Shown here: positions 28,305 to 36,335 of the stretch, piece after piece
How positions within the stretch are numbered: the first letter of the stretch is position 1
Layout: every line of letters starts with the position of its first letter
Source: Defluviicoccus sp.
Lineage (GTDB): Bacteria; Pseudomonadota; Alphaproteobacteria; MPNO01
Reading direction: 5' to 3'
Assembly: GCA_028820945.1 (NCBI GenBank)
Contig: JAPPHW010000056.1
Coordinates: forward strand, 1-36,335
Length of the DNA: 36,335 bases
Program-made: the position numbers and the translations under genes
Notes under the pieces: model-generated
Told to the model about the DNA's origin: nothing
The model's database searches: none
The model's input: only the letters and a program-made list of their open reading frames with translations

Positions 28305-29246
28305 CTACTCGATATTTTGAACCTGTTCGCGGAGGCCTTCGACCGCCGCCTTCAGGTCAAGACCGATCCGCGTAAGCTCCTTATCGGCCGATTTCGAGCA
28401 CAGCGTGTTGGCTTCCCGGTTGAATTCCTGGCAGAGGAAGTCGAGCCGCCGGCCGACCGGCCCGCCGCCGCTCAACAGTTCCCGGGCCGATGCAACGTGG
28501 CCGATCAGCCGGTCGATTTCCTCGCGAATGTCCGCCCGCGCCGCGAGATAGGCCACCTCCTGCGCGAGACGGTCCTCGGCGATCGCGGAGTTCGGGTCGA
28601 GCAGCGCCGCGATCTGATCGCGGACCCGGTCGCGAACCCGCTGGGGCTGGGCGGCCGCGGCGGCCGCGGCGGCCGCCGCGAGTGCGCCGATTTGGTCCAG
28701 TTGACGCTCGACGACGGCTTCCAGCCGCTCGCCTTCCTCGCGCCGGGCCGCGGCAAGACCGTCGAGAGCGGCCGCGAGCGTGTCCAACAACGAGACGCGG
28801 CGCCGTTCGCGTTCAGCGTCGCTTTCCTCCGCCTCCACTCTTTCCAGAACGCCTGGAAGCGCCAACAGCGCCTCGAGCCGCGCGGGAGGGAAATCGTGCC
28901 GGTCCCGCAACGAGCGATGGATCTCCAGCAGACGATCCAGCACGTCCTCATTGACCCGGATCTCCGGTGCGCGAGTCGACTGCGCGATCGTCAAATGGAG
29001 CGTAAGCGAGCCCCGGCTAAACCGTTCCGCCGCCAGAGCACGGGCTTGCGGCTCAAGCGCGTCGTGCCCGTGGGGCGTGCGGATTCTGAGATCGAGGTTG
29101 CGACCGTTGACGCTTCTGACTTCCCAATTCCAGCGGACGTCGCCGTCGCCGCCCTCGGCGCGCGCGAAACCGGTCATGCTCTGGAGTTCGCGAGCCGTTT
29201 CCCGCGCACCGTCCTCCGCAAATGCGATCTTCCCGGCCTTTGCCAT
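28305..29246 (-). CDS. YicC family endoribonuclease
   Basis: A 313-residue protein of the YicC family, recently shown in other bacteria to be an endoribonuclease. The N-terminal signature SMTGFARAEG is at about 23-32, and the C-terminal signature RRLDFLCQEFNREANTLCSK lies near 270-289. The middle carries ten consecutive alanines from a perfect 9-bp tandem repeat. ATG at 29246 has AAGAG close upstream, giving 23 residues before the signature. A shorter start at 29177 (MTGFAR) is closer to many relatives but has no ribosome-binding site. Confidence 0.93.
   Translation of the reverse strand: MAKAGKIAFAEDGARETARELQSMTGFARAEGGDGDVRWNWEVRSVNGRNLDLRIRTPHGHDALEPQARALAAERFSRGSLTLHLTIAQSTRAPEIRVNEDVLDRLLEIHRSLRDRHDFPPARLEALLALPGVLERVEAEESDAERERRRVSLLDTLAAALDGLAAARREEGERLEAVVERQLDQIGALAAAAAAAAAAQPQRVRDRVRDQIAALLDPNSAIAEDRLAQEVAYLAARADIREEIDRLIGHVASARELLSGGGPVGRRLDFLCQEFNREANTLCSKSADKELTRIGLDLKAAVEGLREQVQNIE
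28650..28676. repeat. Three tandem copies of a 9-bp GC repeat in yicC
   Basis: GGCGGCCGC three times without error, reading GCGGCCGCC on the coding strand. It encodes nine of the ten alanines in a poly-Ala stretch. In-frame copy change would alter only the alanine count. Confidence 0.85.
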
Positions 29247-29292
29247 GTTCTCTTCGCGGGGGACCCGTGACGTTGCGCGGCGAGCGGACCTC

Positions 29293-29298
29293 TATAGT
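29293..29298 (+). promoter_or_regulatory. Shared -10 region for rmuC and yicC
   Basis: TATAGT (29293-29298) matches the -10 consensus at 5 of 6 positions toward rmuC. Read on the other strand, the overlapping TACTATAGA offers a -10 box toward yicC, 47 bases from its ATG. The -35 boxes on both sides are weak. Confidence 0.35.
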
Positions 29299-29410
29299 AC
29301 AGATTGCCCGTGCTCCGAACGAATCGCGCTTGGCGTTCGAGCGGTTTTCGGCTCGCATCCGTTCGCGGCGGGGCGTAGGGTCGGAGCCCGTTGTCGATGG
29401 GGATTTTCCG

Positions 29411-30760
29411 ATGGAACCGGTGATTGCGGCCCTCGTCGGGCTCGCGGTCGGTGCGGCGATCGTATGGCTCTTGAAGCGGAGCGAAGTCGCCAGAGTTTCC
29501 GCCGCTCATGACGCGGAACGGGCGCGCGCGGATTCCACATCGCGCGACCTCGAAGCGGAGCGGATCGCGCTTGCGGCCAGCCGTGCGCGGCTCGAGGAAG
29601 TCGAGCGGGCGCACAAGGAGAAGACCGGTTCTCTCGAACGCGTCCGCGGCGATATCGAGAAGGAACTCAAGGCGCTCGCCCAGCAGGCGCTCAAGGAGAA
29701 CCAGACCTCCTTTCTCGGACTTGCGAACGAAGTCTTCGACAAGCATCGCGAGCGTGTCGACGGCGAGCTCAAGCCGATCGCGACCGCGCTCGCCGATTGG
29801 CGCAAGAACCTCGAGGAGATCGAGAAAACCCGGAGGGAACACTACGGGAACCTCACCGCGGAACTGAAGAACGTCGTCAACGGTCAGGAGAAGGTCAGGG
29901 GCGAGGCGGCGAGGCTGGTCAACGCGCTTCGCGCGGCACCCAAGACGCGCGGACGATGGGGCGAGGAAACGCTGAGGAACGTGCTCGAACTGTCCGGCAT
30001 GACCGAGCATTGCGACTTCCAGACCGAGCAGTCGCTGCGCCAGGACACCGAGTTGCTGCGCCCGGACGTAATCATCCGCCTGCCGGGCGGGCGCTACATG
30101 ATCGTCGACGCCAAGACCTCCCTGAGCGCATATATGGACGCGGTCGAGGCGGAAGACGACGAAACGCGCGAGGAACTGCTGAAGCGGCACGCCGGGCAGC
30201 TCAGAACCCACATGCGAAACCTCGCTTCCAAGCGTTACCAGGACGCGCTCGACGTGACGCCCGACTTCGTCGTGATGTTCGTGCCGGGCGACAATTTTTA
30301 CGCCGCGGCGATCGAGCGCGACCCGACGCTCTACGACGATGCGCTCAAATCCAACGTGCTCATCGTTACCCCGACCGTGATGCTGGGTCTCGCCAAGGCC
30401 GTCGCCTTCGGCTGGCGGCAGGAGAAGGTCGCCGAGAATGCCCGGGAAGTCGCAAGGCTCGGACAGGAGCTCTATCAGCGCATGGGTACGATGGGCGACC
30501 ACGTCGCGGGGCTCGGCCAGGACATTGCCAGGTCGGTGCGGCGGTACAATGCCTTCGTCGGCAGTCTGGAGTCGCGGGTGATGCCGCAGGCGCGGCGCTT
30601 TGCGGATCTGAAGGTGGAGGGAGCGTCGCAGCCCTTGCCGGAGACGCAGCATATCGATACCGAGGTGCAGATGCCGCGCGACGACCGGGACCTCGTCATC
30701 GGCCCGACCGCGGAAGTCGCCGCCGAACCGCAACCGCCGGTCAAGCCGGCCGCGGAATAG
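29411..30760 (+). CDS. rmuC: DNA recombination protein RmuC
   Basis: A 449-residue protein. RmuC limits inversions at short inverted repeats; its molecular action is unproven, but the core resembles nuclease folds. An N-terminal anchor (PVIAALVGLAVGAAIVWLL) is followed by a long charged coiled coil (about 27-130) and then the conserved domain: RGRWGEETLRNVLELSGM, RPDVIIRLPGGRYMIVDAKT and PDFVVMFVPGDNFYAAAI. ATG at 29411 was chosen because the anchor begins there; the frame is open upstream without resemblance. It lies alone between the yicC-gmk and fab-mltG units and shares a terminal hairpin with mltG. Confidence 0.95.
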   Translation: MEPVIAALVGLAVGAAIVWLLKRSEVARVSAAHDAERARADSTSRDLEAERIALAASRARLEEVERAHKEKTGSLERVRGDIEKELKALAQQALKENQTSFLGLANEVFDKHRERVDGELKPIATALADWRKNLEEIEKTRREHYGNLTAELKNVVNGQEKVRGEAARLVNALRAAPKTRGRWGEETLRNVLELSGMTEHCDFQTEQSLRQDTELLRPDVIIRLPGGRYMIVDAKTSLSAYMDAVEAEDDETREELLKRHAGQLRTHMRNLASKRYQDALDVTPDFVVMFVPGDNFYAAAIERDPTLYDDALKSNVLIVTPTVMLGLAKAVAFGWRQEKVAENAREVARLGQELYQRMGTMGDHVAGLGQDIARSVRRYNAFVGSLESRVMPQARRFADLKVEGASQPLPETQHIDTEVQMPRDDRDLVIGPTAEVAAEPQPPVKPAAE

Positions 30761-30774
30761 AGCCGACTATTCCG
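30753..30774. terminator. Palindromic hairpin shared by the ends of rmuC and mltG
   Basis: CGGAATAG (30753-30760), loop AGCCGA, CTATTCCG (30767-30774): a perfect 8-bp stem. The TAG stop of rmuC pairs base for base with the TAG stop of mltG on the other strand. A further GCCG/CGGC pairing is possible with a bulge. Neither side has a T run, so efficiency is uncertain. Confidence 0.5.
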
Positions 30775-31774
30775 GCGGCTTCGCTTCCTTTCTTTCGCGT
30801 TCGATCCGTCGCCATCGCGCGACGTTGCGGAGGTGCTCGGCAAAGGTCCGGGCGAACGCGTGTCCGCCCGTCCCGTCCGCCACGAAGTAAAGCTCGTCGG
30901 TCTGTGCCGGATGCAGCGCGGCTTCGATCGAGGCGCGGCCCGGATTGGCGATCGGCGTGGGCGGGAGGCCGTGCGTCCGATAGGTGTTGTAGGGCGATTC
31001 GATCCGGAGATCCTTCCTGGCGAGGGGACGGTCGAGCGGCGCGAGGCCCAGGGTGAGCGCGTAGACCACCGTGGGATCGGATTGCAGGCGCATCCCCTGG
31101 CTAAGACGGTTGTGAAACACCGCCGAAATGCGCGCTCGCTCCGACGCCACGGCGGTCTCTTTCTCGACGATCGAGGCCAGAACCAGCGCCTCTTCCGGCG
31201 TCGCCAGCGCTGTCCCGGGAGCGCGCGTTTCCCACAGGGACTCGAGCGTCTTTCTCATCGATTCGCGCATCCGTCCGACGAGCGCCGCGCGGCTGTCCCC
31301 GTACGAGAAGTAGTACGTCTCGGGCAGAAGCGACCCCTCCCCCACCCCGGCCGGCAAACCACCCGCGAGGCCCTCGGCGTCGCCGATGAGGCCGAGCACC
31401 TCGCCGGTCGTGAGCCCCTCGACAATGGTGATCCGCCGTCTGACGGTCTCGCCGCTCGCGAGAAGCGCGATCGCCCCGTCCATCGAAATTCCGGCCGGGA
31501 AGCGATATTCGCCCGCGCGCATTGCCCTGCTCCGCCCGGTGAATCGGGCGCCTGCCTTGAACAGAAACCGGTCGCGAATCACGCCGCGGTCGCGGAGCTC
31601 GGTTGCGATCCGCTCGACACCGGAGCCCTTGTGAACGATCAGCGTGCTCGCGTCGGCCAGCGGTCCCGGGCGGACGAATTCGAGATATGCGAAGTAGGAA
31701 AACCCCAGCGCGAACAGGACGGCCCCAAGCGGTCCGAATACAGCCGCATGAAGCGCCAGCCGAGCCATCGGCAC
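30767..31774 (-). CDS. mltG: Endolytic transglycosylase MltG
   Basis: A 335-residue inner membrane protein that cuts nascent glycan strands and is thought to end their growth. One transmembrane helix lies at about 9-31. It is followed by a LysM-like part ([20 protein letters not shown]) and the YceG domain, with [10 protein letters not shown] (catalytic-type Glu204), [36 protein letters not shown] and the final [19 protein letters not shown]. It follows fabF by ten bases, the usual fab-mltG order. Confidence 0.96.
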   Translation of the reverse strand: MPMARLALHAAVFGPLGAVLFALGFSYFAYLEFVRPGPLADASTLIVHKGSGVERIATELRDRGVIRDRFLFKAGARFTGRSRAMRAGEYRFPAGISMDGAIALLASGETVRRRITIVEGLTTGEVLGLIGDAEGLAGGLPAGVGEGSLLPETYYFSYGDSRAALVGRMRESMRKTLESLWETRAPGTALATPEEALVLASIVEKETAVASERARISAVFHNRLSQGMRLQSDPTVVYALTLGLAPLDRPLARKDLRIESPYNTYRTHGLPPTPIANPGRASIEAALHPAQTDELYFVADGTGGHAFARTFAEHLRNVARWRRIERERKEAKPPE

Positions 31775-31784
31775 GACCGCGCGA

Positions 31785-33047
31785 TCAGGGAGGCGCCGAG
31801 AAAATCAGGGACGCGTTGGTGCCGCCGAAGCCGAACGAATTGGACAGGGCGTTACGGATCGGACGTTCCCTGGCCTCGTTCGGGGCAAGGTCCAGATCGC
31901 AGCCCTCCGAGGGGTTGTCGAGGTTGAGGGTGGGCGGAACCACGCCCTCGTTGACCGCCATGATGGAGAAGATTGCCTCGACGCTGCCCGCCGCTCCGAG
32001 AAGATGTCCGATGGCGGACTTGGTGGACGACATCGAGAGCTTGTAGGCGTCCTCGCCGAAAACCCGTTTGACGGCGCCGAGCTCGATCTCGTCGCCGAGC
32101 GGCGTCGAAGTTCCGTGCGCGTTGATATAGTCGATTTCGTCGGTATTCAGTTCCGCCCGCTTCAATGCCGCGCGCATCGAACGGTATCCGCCGTTGCCGT
32201 CTTCCGGCGGCGACGTGATGTGGTGCGCGTCGCCCGACATGCCGTAACCGACGACCTCGCCGTACATTTTCGCGCCGCGCTTTTTCGCGTGCTCCATCTC
32301 CTCGAGCACGACGATCCCGGCGCCCTCGCCCATCACGAACCCGTCGCGGTCGCGGTCCCACGGGCGCGAGGCGCGTTCGGGCGTGTCGTTGAACCCGGTG
32401 GAGAGCGCCCGCGCCGACGCGAACCCGGCGATTCCGATCCGGCAGACCGCGGCCTCGGCGCCGCCGGCGACCATCACGTCAGCATCGTCGAGCATGATCA
32501 TCCGCGCCGCGTCCCCGATCGCGTGCGCCCCGGTCGCGCAGGCCGTCACCACCGAATGGTTCGGGCCCTTGAACCCGTAGCGGATCGAGACCTGTCCGGA
32601 GGCGAGGTTGATCAGGGTGGCGGGAATGAAGAACGGCGTCACGCGGCGAGGGCCGCGCTCGTTCATCGTGATCGAGCCGTCGAAGATGAACTTGAGGCCG
32701 CCGATACCGGATCCGATCAGCACGCCGGTCCGTTCGAGGTCTTCTTCGGCGTCCGGCGTCCAGCCCGCGTCCTCGACCGCCTCGGCCGCGGCGCCGAGCG
32801 TGTAGACGATGAAGTCGTCCATCTTGCGCCGGTCCTTGGCGCTCACGACCGAATCGGGATCGAACCGTCCGTTGCCGCTTTCGCCGACCGGAACCGTTCC
32901 CGCGATCTTGCATGGCAGATCCGAGACGTCGAAGGTCTGGATGGCTTGGATGCCCGACTCGCCGTCGACGAGGCGCTTCCACACATGGCCGACCCCCGCG
33001 CCCAAGGGCGTGACGAGGCCGAGCCCCGTAACGACGACACGTCTCAT
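31785..33047 (-). CDS. fabF: 3-oxoacyl-ACP synthase II
   Basis: A 420-residue condensing enzyme that extends acyl-ACP with malonyl-ACP. The catalytic triad is Cys170 ([10 protein letters not shown]), His312 ([11 protein letters not shown]) and His349 ([12 protein letters not shown]). The end [12 protein letters not shown] is the family signature. Length is normal, and ATG at 33047 starts at the first beta strand. It lies 72 bases after acpP in the same direction. Confidence 0.97.
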   Translation of the reverse strand: MRRVVVTGLGLVTPLGAGVGHVWKRLVDGESGIQAIQTFDVSDLPCKIAGTVPVGESGNGRFDPDSVVSAKDRRKMDDFIVYTLGAAAEAVEDAGWTPDAEEDLERTGVLIGSGIGGLKFIFDGSITMNERGPRRVTPFFIPATLINLASGQVSIRYGFKGPNHSVVTACATGAHAIGDAARMIMLDDADVMVAGGAEAAVCRIGIAGFASARALSTGFNDTPERASRPWDRDRDGFVMGEGAGIVVLEEMEHAKKRGAKMYGEVVGYGMSGDAHHITSPPEDGNGGYRSMRAALKRAELNTDEIDYINAHGTSTPLGDEIELGAVKRVFGEDAYKLSMSSTKSAIGHLLGAAGSVEAIFSIMAVNEGVVPPTLNLDNPSEGCDLDLAPNEARERPIRNALSNSFGFGGTNASLIFSAPP

Positions 33048-33119
33048 AACAGCACCGATTGTCCGTACTTCATCGGGTGGCGCCCGGCCGGGTTCGCGGA
33101 TCCCGGACCGCGGCCGCGA

Positions 33120-33359
33120 TCAGGCGTTCGCGTTCTCTTCGATGAAGTTGATCGCATCCTTGACCGTCAGAATCTTCTCCGCCGCGTCGTCCGGAATCTC
33201 GCATCCGAACTCCTCCTCGAACGCCATCACGAGCTCGACGGTGTCGAGGCTGTCGGCGCCGAGATCGTCGATGAAGCTCGCATTGTCGGTGACCTTGGCC
33301 TCGTCGACGCCAAGATGCTCGACCACGATCTTCTTCACACGGTTGGAGGTGTCGCTCAT
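33120..33359 (-). CDS. acpP: Acyl carrier protein
   Basis: A 79-residue acidic carrier for growing fatty acids. Ser37 in [20 protein letters not shown] is the phosphopantetheine site. Length and helix pattern are standard. ATG at 33359 has GAGGAA eight bases upstream, and its own promoter lies about 90-117 bases upstream, fitting the high demand for this protein. Compare the fused carrier domain at 237-3101, whose site reads EDLGFDSL. Confidence 0.98.
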   Translation of the reverse strand: MSDTSNRVKKIVVEHLGVDEAKVTDNASFIDDLGADSLDTVELVMAFEEEFGCEIPDDAAEKILTVKDAINFIEENANA

Positions 33360-33448
33360 GTCAGGGTTCCTCGGTGTGGTAAGCGATGGACCGGGCACTG
33401 AGGGACCAGAGTCCAACGGGATACTCGGCCGCGCGGTGAGGGCCGACA

Positions 33449-33476
33449 ACTATCACAATTGCCGTCGCCTTGCCAA
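33449..33476 (-). promoter_or_regulatory. Sigma70-type promoter of acpP
   Basis: On the minus strand TTGGCA (33476-33471), a 16-base spacer, and GATAGT (33454-33449), in the 141-base fabG-acpP gap. Both boxes are good, suggesting extra transcription of acpP inside the fab operon. Confidence 0.55.
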
Positions 33477-33500
33477 CGCACGCCCGAATCCCGCGGCCCG

Positions 33501-34238
33501 CTAAATCATGGCCATCCCGCCGTTCACGCTGATCGTCTGCCCGGTGACATAGGCGGCTTCGTCGCTCGCCAGAAAGACCACGCAGGAGGCGACGTCCTCG
33601 GGCGTTCCGAGACGGCCGGCCGGGATACGTTCGGCGAGCCGCGCGGTCTGCTCGTCGCCGAGACCCTGCGTCATCGCGGTGTCGATAAACCCCGGGGCGA
33701 CGCAGTTGACGGTGATGTTGCGCGCCGCGACCTCGGCCGCGAGCGCCTTCGTCATCCCCGTCATCCCCGCCTTGGAGGCCGCGTAGTTGGCCTGTCCCGG
33801 ATTTCCCGTCTGACCCACGATGGAAGTGATGGCGACGATGCGGCCCCATCGTGCGCGCATCATGCCGCGCAGCGCCGCGCGGGCGAGGCGGAACCCGGCG
33901 GTCAGGTTCACGTCGAGCACGGTCTGCCAGTCCTCATCCTTGACCCTGACGAACAGGCCGTCGCGCGCAAGCCCGGCATTGTTGACCAGTATGTCGATTC
34001 CGCCCATGGCCTCCGCGGCCGCCTGGACCAGCGTGTCGGCGGCGCCGGACTCCGCGAGGTCGGCGGTCAGCACGTGGGCGCGCTCTCCGAGTTCGGAGGC
34101 GCGTTCCTCCAGCGCCGCGCGGTTGCGGCCCGCAAGGGCGACCGTCGCGCCCCGCGCGTGCAGCGCCGAAGCCACCGCGCCGCCGATACCGCCGGAAGCG
34201 CCGGTGACCAGCGCGCGCCTGTTTTCCAGATCGAACAT
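33501..34238 (-). CDS. fabG: 3-oxoacyl-ACP reductase
   Basis: A 245-residue NADPH-dependent short-chain dehydrogenase that reduces 3-oxoacyl-ACP. Cofactor motif VTGASGGIGGAVA is at 11-23, NNAG at 86-89, and the catalytic set is Asn111, Ser139, Tyr152 and Lys156 (YAASKAG). The C-terminus SVNGGMAMI is typical. ATG at 34238 was preferred over the TTG at 34250 because the fold starts there. It lies 24 bases after fabD. Confidence 0.97.
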   Translation of the reverse strand: MFDLENRRALVTGASGGIGGAVASALHARGATVALAGRNRAALEERASELGERAHVLTADLAESGAADTLVQAAAEAMGGIDILVNNAGLARDGLFVRVKDEDWQTVLDVNLTAGFRLARAALRGMMRARWGRIVAITSIVGQTGNPGQANYAASKAGMTGMTKALAAEVAARNITVNCVAPGFIDTAMTQGLGDEQTARLAERIPAGRLGTPEDVASCVVFLASDEAAYVTGQTISVNGGMAMI

Positions 34239-34262
34239 GACCGCCCCCAACTCCCGGAAAAC

Positions 34263-35201
34263 TCAGAGCTTCAGCAGCGCTTCGATATCGTCGGGGCTTT
34301 CCACCGAGAGCGCGACGAGATCGGGATCGATCCGTCGGGCAAGTCCGGTAAGCACCTTTCCGGCACCGATTTCCACCAGCGTCCCGACGCCGGCGTCGCG
34401 CATGGCGAGCACGCATTCGCGCCACCGCACGAGCCCGGTCACCTGGGCGACGAGCAGCTCGCGGATCTCGTCCGGATCCGACACGGGTTCGGCGGAAACG
34501 TTGGCGACCAGCGGCGGCTCGGGCGGGTTCATCTCGATGGCGGAAAGAGCCTCTTCCATGACCTCCGCCGCCGGCTGCAGCAGCCGGCAGTGAAACGGCG
34601 CCGAGACCGAGAGCATGACCGCGCGCCGAACGCCGCGCTCCTTCGCGAGCTCCACCGCTCTCTCAACGGCTTCGCTGTTGCCGGAAAGAACGACCTGGCC
34701 GGGGGCGTTGTCGTTGGCGACGTCGCAAACCTGTTGTTCCGCCGCATCGTCGGCGATCCCGCGCGCCTGTTCGAGCGTCGCGCCGAGCAGGGCTGCCATC
34801 GCGCCCTCGCCCACCGGCACGGCCTCCTGCATCGCCCGGCCCCTGGTCCTCAGGAGCCGCGCCGCGTCGGGCAGCGAAAACGCGCCGGCCGCGGCGAGCG
34901 CCGAGTATTCGCCCAGCGAATGGCCCGCCACATGGGACACCCGGCCGGCAAAATCGAAGCCGGCGTCCCGCACAAGGACCCGAAGCACGGCCATGCCGAT
35001 CGCCATCAGCGCTGGCTGCGCGTTCTCGGTCAGCGTCAGGTCTTCCGCCGGCCCCTCGCGGATGACGCGCGACAGGTTCTTGCTCAGCGCGTCGTCGACC
35101 TCCTCCAGGGTCTCGCGCGCGGTCGGAAAGGAGGCCAGCAGCGCTTCTCCCATGCCCACGGCCTGGGAGCCCTGCCCCGGAAACACAAAGGCAATCGTCA
35201 T
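34263..35201 (-). CDS. fabD: Malonyl-CoA:ACP transacylase
   Basis: A 312-residue enzyme that loads malonate onto ACP. The N-terminal FVFPGQGSQAVGMG, nucleophile Ser95 in GHSLGEYSALAAAG, and His204 in SAPFHCRLLQPA form the expected active site. Length is normal. It is the first gene of the fab operon, with a promoter about 50-80 bases upstream. Ribosome-binding sequence before the ATG is weak (GGGACAATA). Confidence 0.97.
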   Translation of the reverse strand: MTIAFVFPGQGSQAVGMGEALLASFPTARETLEEVDDALSKNLSRVIREGPAEDLTLTENAQPALMAIGMAVLRVLVRDAGFDFAGRVSHVAGHSLGEYSALAAAGAFSLPDAARLLRTRGRAMQEAVPVGEGAMAALLGATLEQARGIADDAAEQQVCDVANDNAPGQVVLSGNSEAVERAVELAKERGVRRAVMLSVSAPFHCRLLQPAAEVMEEALSAIEMNPPEPPLVANVSAEPVSDPDEIRELLVAQVTGLVRWRECVLAMRDAGVGTLVEIGAGKVLTGLARRIDPDLVALSVESPDDIEALLKL

Positions 35202-35251
35202 TATTGTCCCGCGGAAGCCGGAGGGGAGAGCCGACGGGGATCGACCGTGAC

Positions 35252-35280
35252 AACAGACATCGGCCTCTTCGTCCTGTCAA
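35252..35280 (-). promoter_or_regulatory. Promoter of the fabD-fabG-acpP-fabF-mltG operon
   Basis: On the minus strand a perfect TTGACA (35280-35275), a 17-base spacer, and TCTGTT (35257-35252), 51 bases before the fabD ATG. The -10 box is only fair. Confidence 0.5.
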
Positions 35281-35295
35281 GCCGCCAGGCCGAGG

Positions 35296-35332
35296 TTGTG
35301 GGCGGTCGGCGAATGCGCTACCGTAAGGTAGC
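35296..35332 (+). promoter_or_regulatory. Possible fmdA promoter with palindromic operator
   Basis: TTGTGG (35296-35301) and TACCGT (35319-35324) are 17 bases apart. The -10 box falls inside a perfect inverted repeat, GCTACC GTAA GGTAGC (35317-35332), a layout common for repressor sites. Both boxes are weak, so this is tentative. Confidence 0.3.
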
Positions 35333-35339
35333 TAACGGT

Positions 35340-35386
35340 CCACCTCTGTGCAGTGGCCGGTGGCGCGGGGCCTACACGAACCCCGC
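35340..35386 (+). other. Two adjacent hairpins in the fmdA leader
   Basis: CCACC (35340-35344) pairs with GGTGG (35359-35363), and one base later GCGGGG (35365-35370) pairs with CCCCGC (35381-35386) around a 10-base loop. An A-rich single-stranded stretch then leads to the ribosome-binding site. No known riboswitch class was recognised. Confidence 0.35.
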
Positions 35387-35445
35387 AGTAGTGCCTTCTG
35401 AAATGGAGACTGCCAAGACAAGAAAATCGAAGAACGGAGGGAACA

Positions 35446-36335
35446 ATGGCAAATACTGTGTTCCGGGCGGAAATGGACAAGTGGCCCGAAGATCAAGCAG
35501 TAAAGACGCATAACCGTTGGCATCCCGATATTCCCATAGTGGAAACCTTCAAGCCCGGCGATGAATTCCGGGTCGAGTGTTACGACTGGACCGGAGGGCA
35601 GATCAACAACGACGAATCTGCCAACGACATCCGGGATGTCGATCTTTCGAAAGTGCACTATCTGAGCGGACCGTTCGGCGTCGAGGGCGCGGAGCCCGGC
35701 GACCTCATGGTCGTGGACATCAACGACATCGGATGGCTGCCGGACTCGAAGTGGGGCTTCACGGGGATCTTCGCGCTGGAAAACGGCGGCGGGTTCCTCG
35801 ACAAGCACTTCCCCGATGCGCGCAAGGCGTGCTGGGACTTCCACGGCATCTACACCACGTCACGCCACATTCCGGGCGTTCGCTTCCCCGGGCTCATTCA
35901 TCCGGGGCTGATCGGCACGCTGCCTGACGCCGATTTGCTGAAGCGATGGAACGACCGGGAGTCGGCCCTGTTCAACACCGATCCGGATCGTGTGCCGCCC
36001 CTGGCCACCCTGCCGGACGGCCTGGCGGGAACGACGACGGCGCTGATGGGCCAGATGACCGGCGACGCTGCGGCGGCCGCGGGTCAGGAAGGCGCGCGTA
36101 CGGTGCCCGGGCGCGAGCATGGCGGAAACTGCGACATCAAGAACCTGTCGCGCGGTTCCACCTGCTACTTCCCGGTCTACCAGTCGGGCGGCGGGCTATC
36201 GATGGGCGACATCCACTGGTCGCAGGGGGACGGCGAGATCACCTTCTGCGGCGCCATCGAGATGGCCGGCTGGATCGACATCGGGGTCGACGTGATCAAG
36301 GGCGGCGTGGAGAAGTACGGGATCACCAACCCGGT
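35446..36335 (+). CDS. fmdA: Formamidase / acetamidase (3' end outside window)
   Basis: The first 296 residues of an FmdA-type amidase, which hydrolyses formamide (and often acetamide) to ammonia and the acid. Conserved blocks: HNRWHPDIP, DWTGGQINNDESANDIRDVD, HYLSGPFGVEGAEPGD, ENGGGFLDKHFPDARK, DFHGIYTTSRHIPGVRF, REHGGNCDIKNLSRGS and QGDGEITFCGAIEMAGW. GGAGGG at 35436-35441 lies five bases before the ATG, the best ribosome-binding site in the window. It is divergent from the fab operon. Its role is probably nitrogen gain from short amides; transport or regulator genes may lie beyond the edge. Confidence 0.95.
   Translation, partial: MANTVFRAEMDKWPEDQAVKTHNRWHPDIPIVETFKPGDEFRVECYDWTGGQINNDESANDIRDVDLSKVHYLSGPFGVEGAEPGDLMVVDINDIGWLPDSKWGFTGIFALENGGGFLDKHFPDARKACWDFHGIYTTSRHIPGVRFPGLIHPGLIGTLPDADLLKRWNDRESALFNTDPDRVPPLATLPDGLAGTTTALMGQMTGDAAAAAGQEGARTVPGREHGGNCDIKNLSRGSTCYFPVYQSGGGLSMGDIHWSQGDGEITFCGAIEMAGWIDIGVDVIKGGVEKYGITNP

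Noticed and set aside
33459..35513. Long rightward frame across fabG, fabD and the fmdA leader
   Set aside because: Antisense to well-supported fab genes and out of frame with fmdA.

Overview
The window is about 36 kb of GC-rich, gene-dense chromosome. Gene content and order point to an alphaproteobacterium, most likely Rhodospirillales-like. The evidence is an HdaA-type DnaA regulator, the short aa3-oxidase subunit IV family, the run DUF2066 / CDP-alcohol phosphatidyltransferase / AI-2E / hdaA, the run fabD-fabG-acpP-fabF-mltG with yicC-gmk, and pepA-holC-ndk. No tRNA, rRNA, insertion sequence, phage gene or CRISPR array was seen, and no gene-free stretch exceeds 300 bases.

Layout. 1-5086 is the most accessory-looking part: the end of a cupin protein, a 954-residue fusion (acyl carrier protein, fatty acyl-AMP ligase, PlsC acyltransferase), and a flavin-dependent monooxygenase divergent from a flavin reductase. 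5105-12586 runs rightward through plsY, dprA, topA, rnr, a family 2 glycosyltransferase and rpmG. aspS faces rpmG, and rnd plus a glutamine amidotransferase run away from aspS. 16402-19820 is a leftward, end-overlapped operon: DUF2066 protein, CDP-alcohol phosphatidyltransferase, AI-2E family permease, hdaA. purM, purN and a tiny cytochrome oxidase subunit face the leftward set pepA, holC, ndk. 24554-27680 holds surA, pdxA and rsmA, facing yicC-gmk. rmuC lies between yicC and a leftward operon fabD-fabG-acpP-fabF-mltG. The window ends inside a formamidase gene (fmdA).

How the genes fit together. Much of the window serves membrane lipid and envelope building: fatty acid elongation (fabD, fabG, acpP, fabF), acylation of glycerol phosphate (plsY and probably the fusion protein), phospholipid headgroup transfer, peptidoglycan termination (mltG), outer membrane protein folding (surA) and a probable LPS-core glycosyltransferase. 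The rest is information processing (topA, rnr, rnd, aspS, rpmG, rsmA, holC, hdaA, dprA, rmuC, yicC) and nucleotide supply (purM, purN, ndk, gmk).

Points worth a second look: the ACP-ligase-PlsC fusion; a possible small structured RNA with a textbook terminator between pepA and surA; a purM frame with no ordinary start codon at its conserved beginning; an RNase R lacking its usual N-terminal domain; a structured leader before fmdA; overlapping divergent promoters for the monooxygenase/reductase pair; and a palindromic hairpin that pairs the stop codons of rmuC and mltG.
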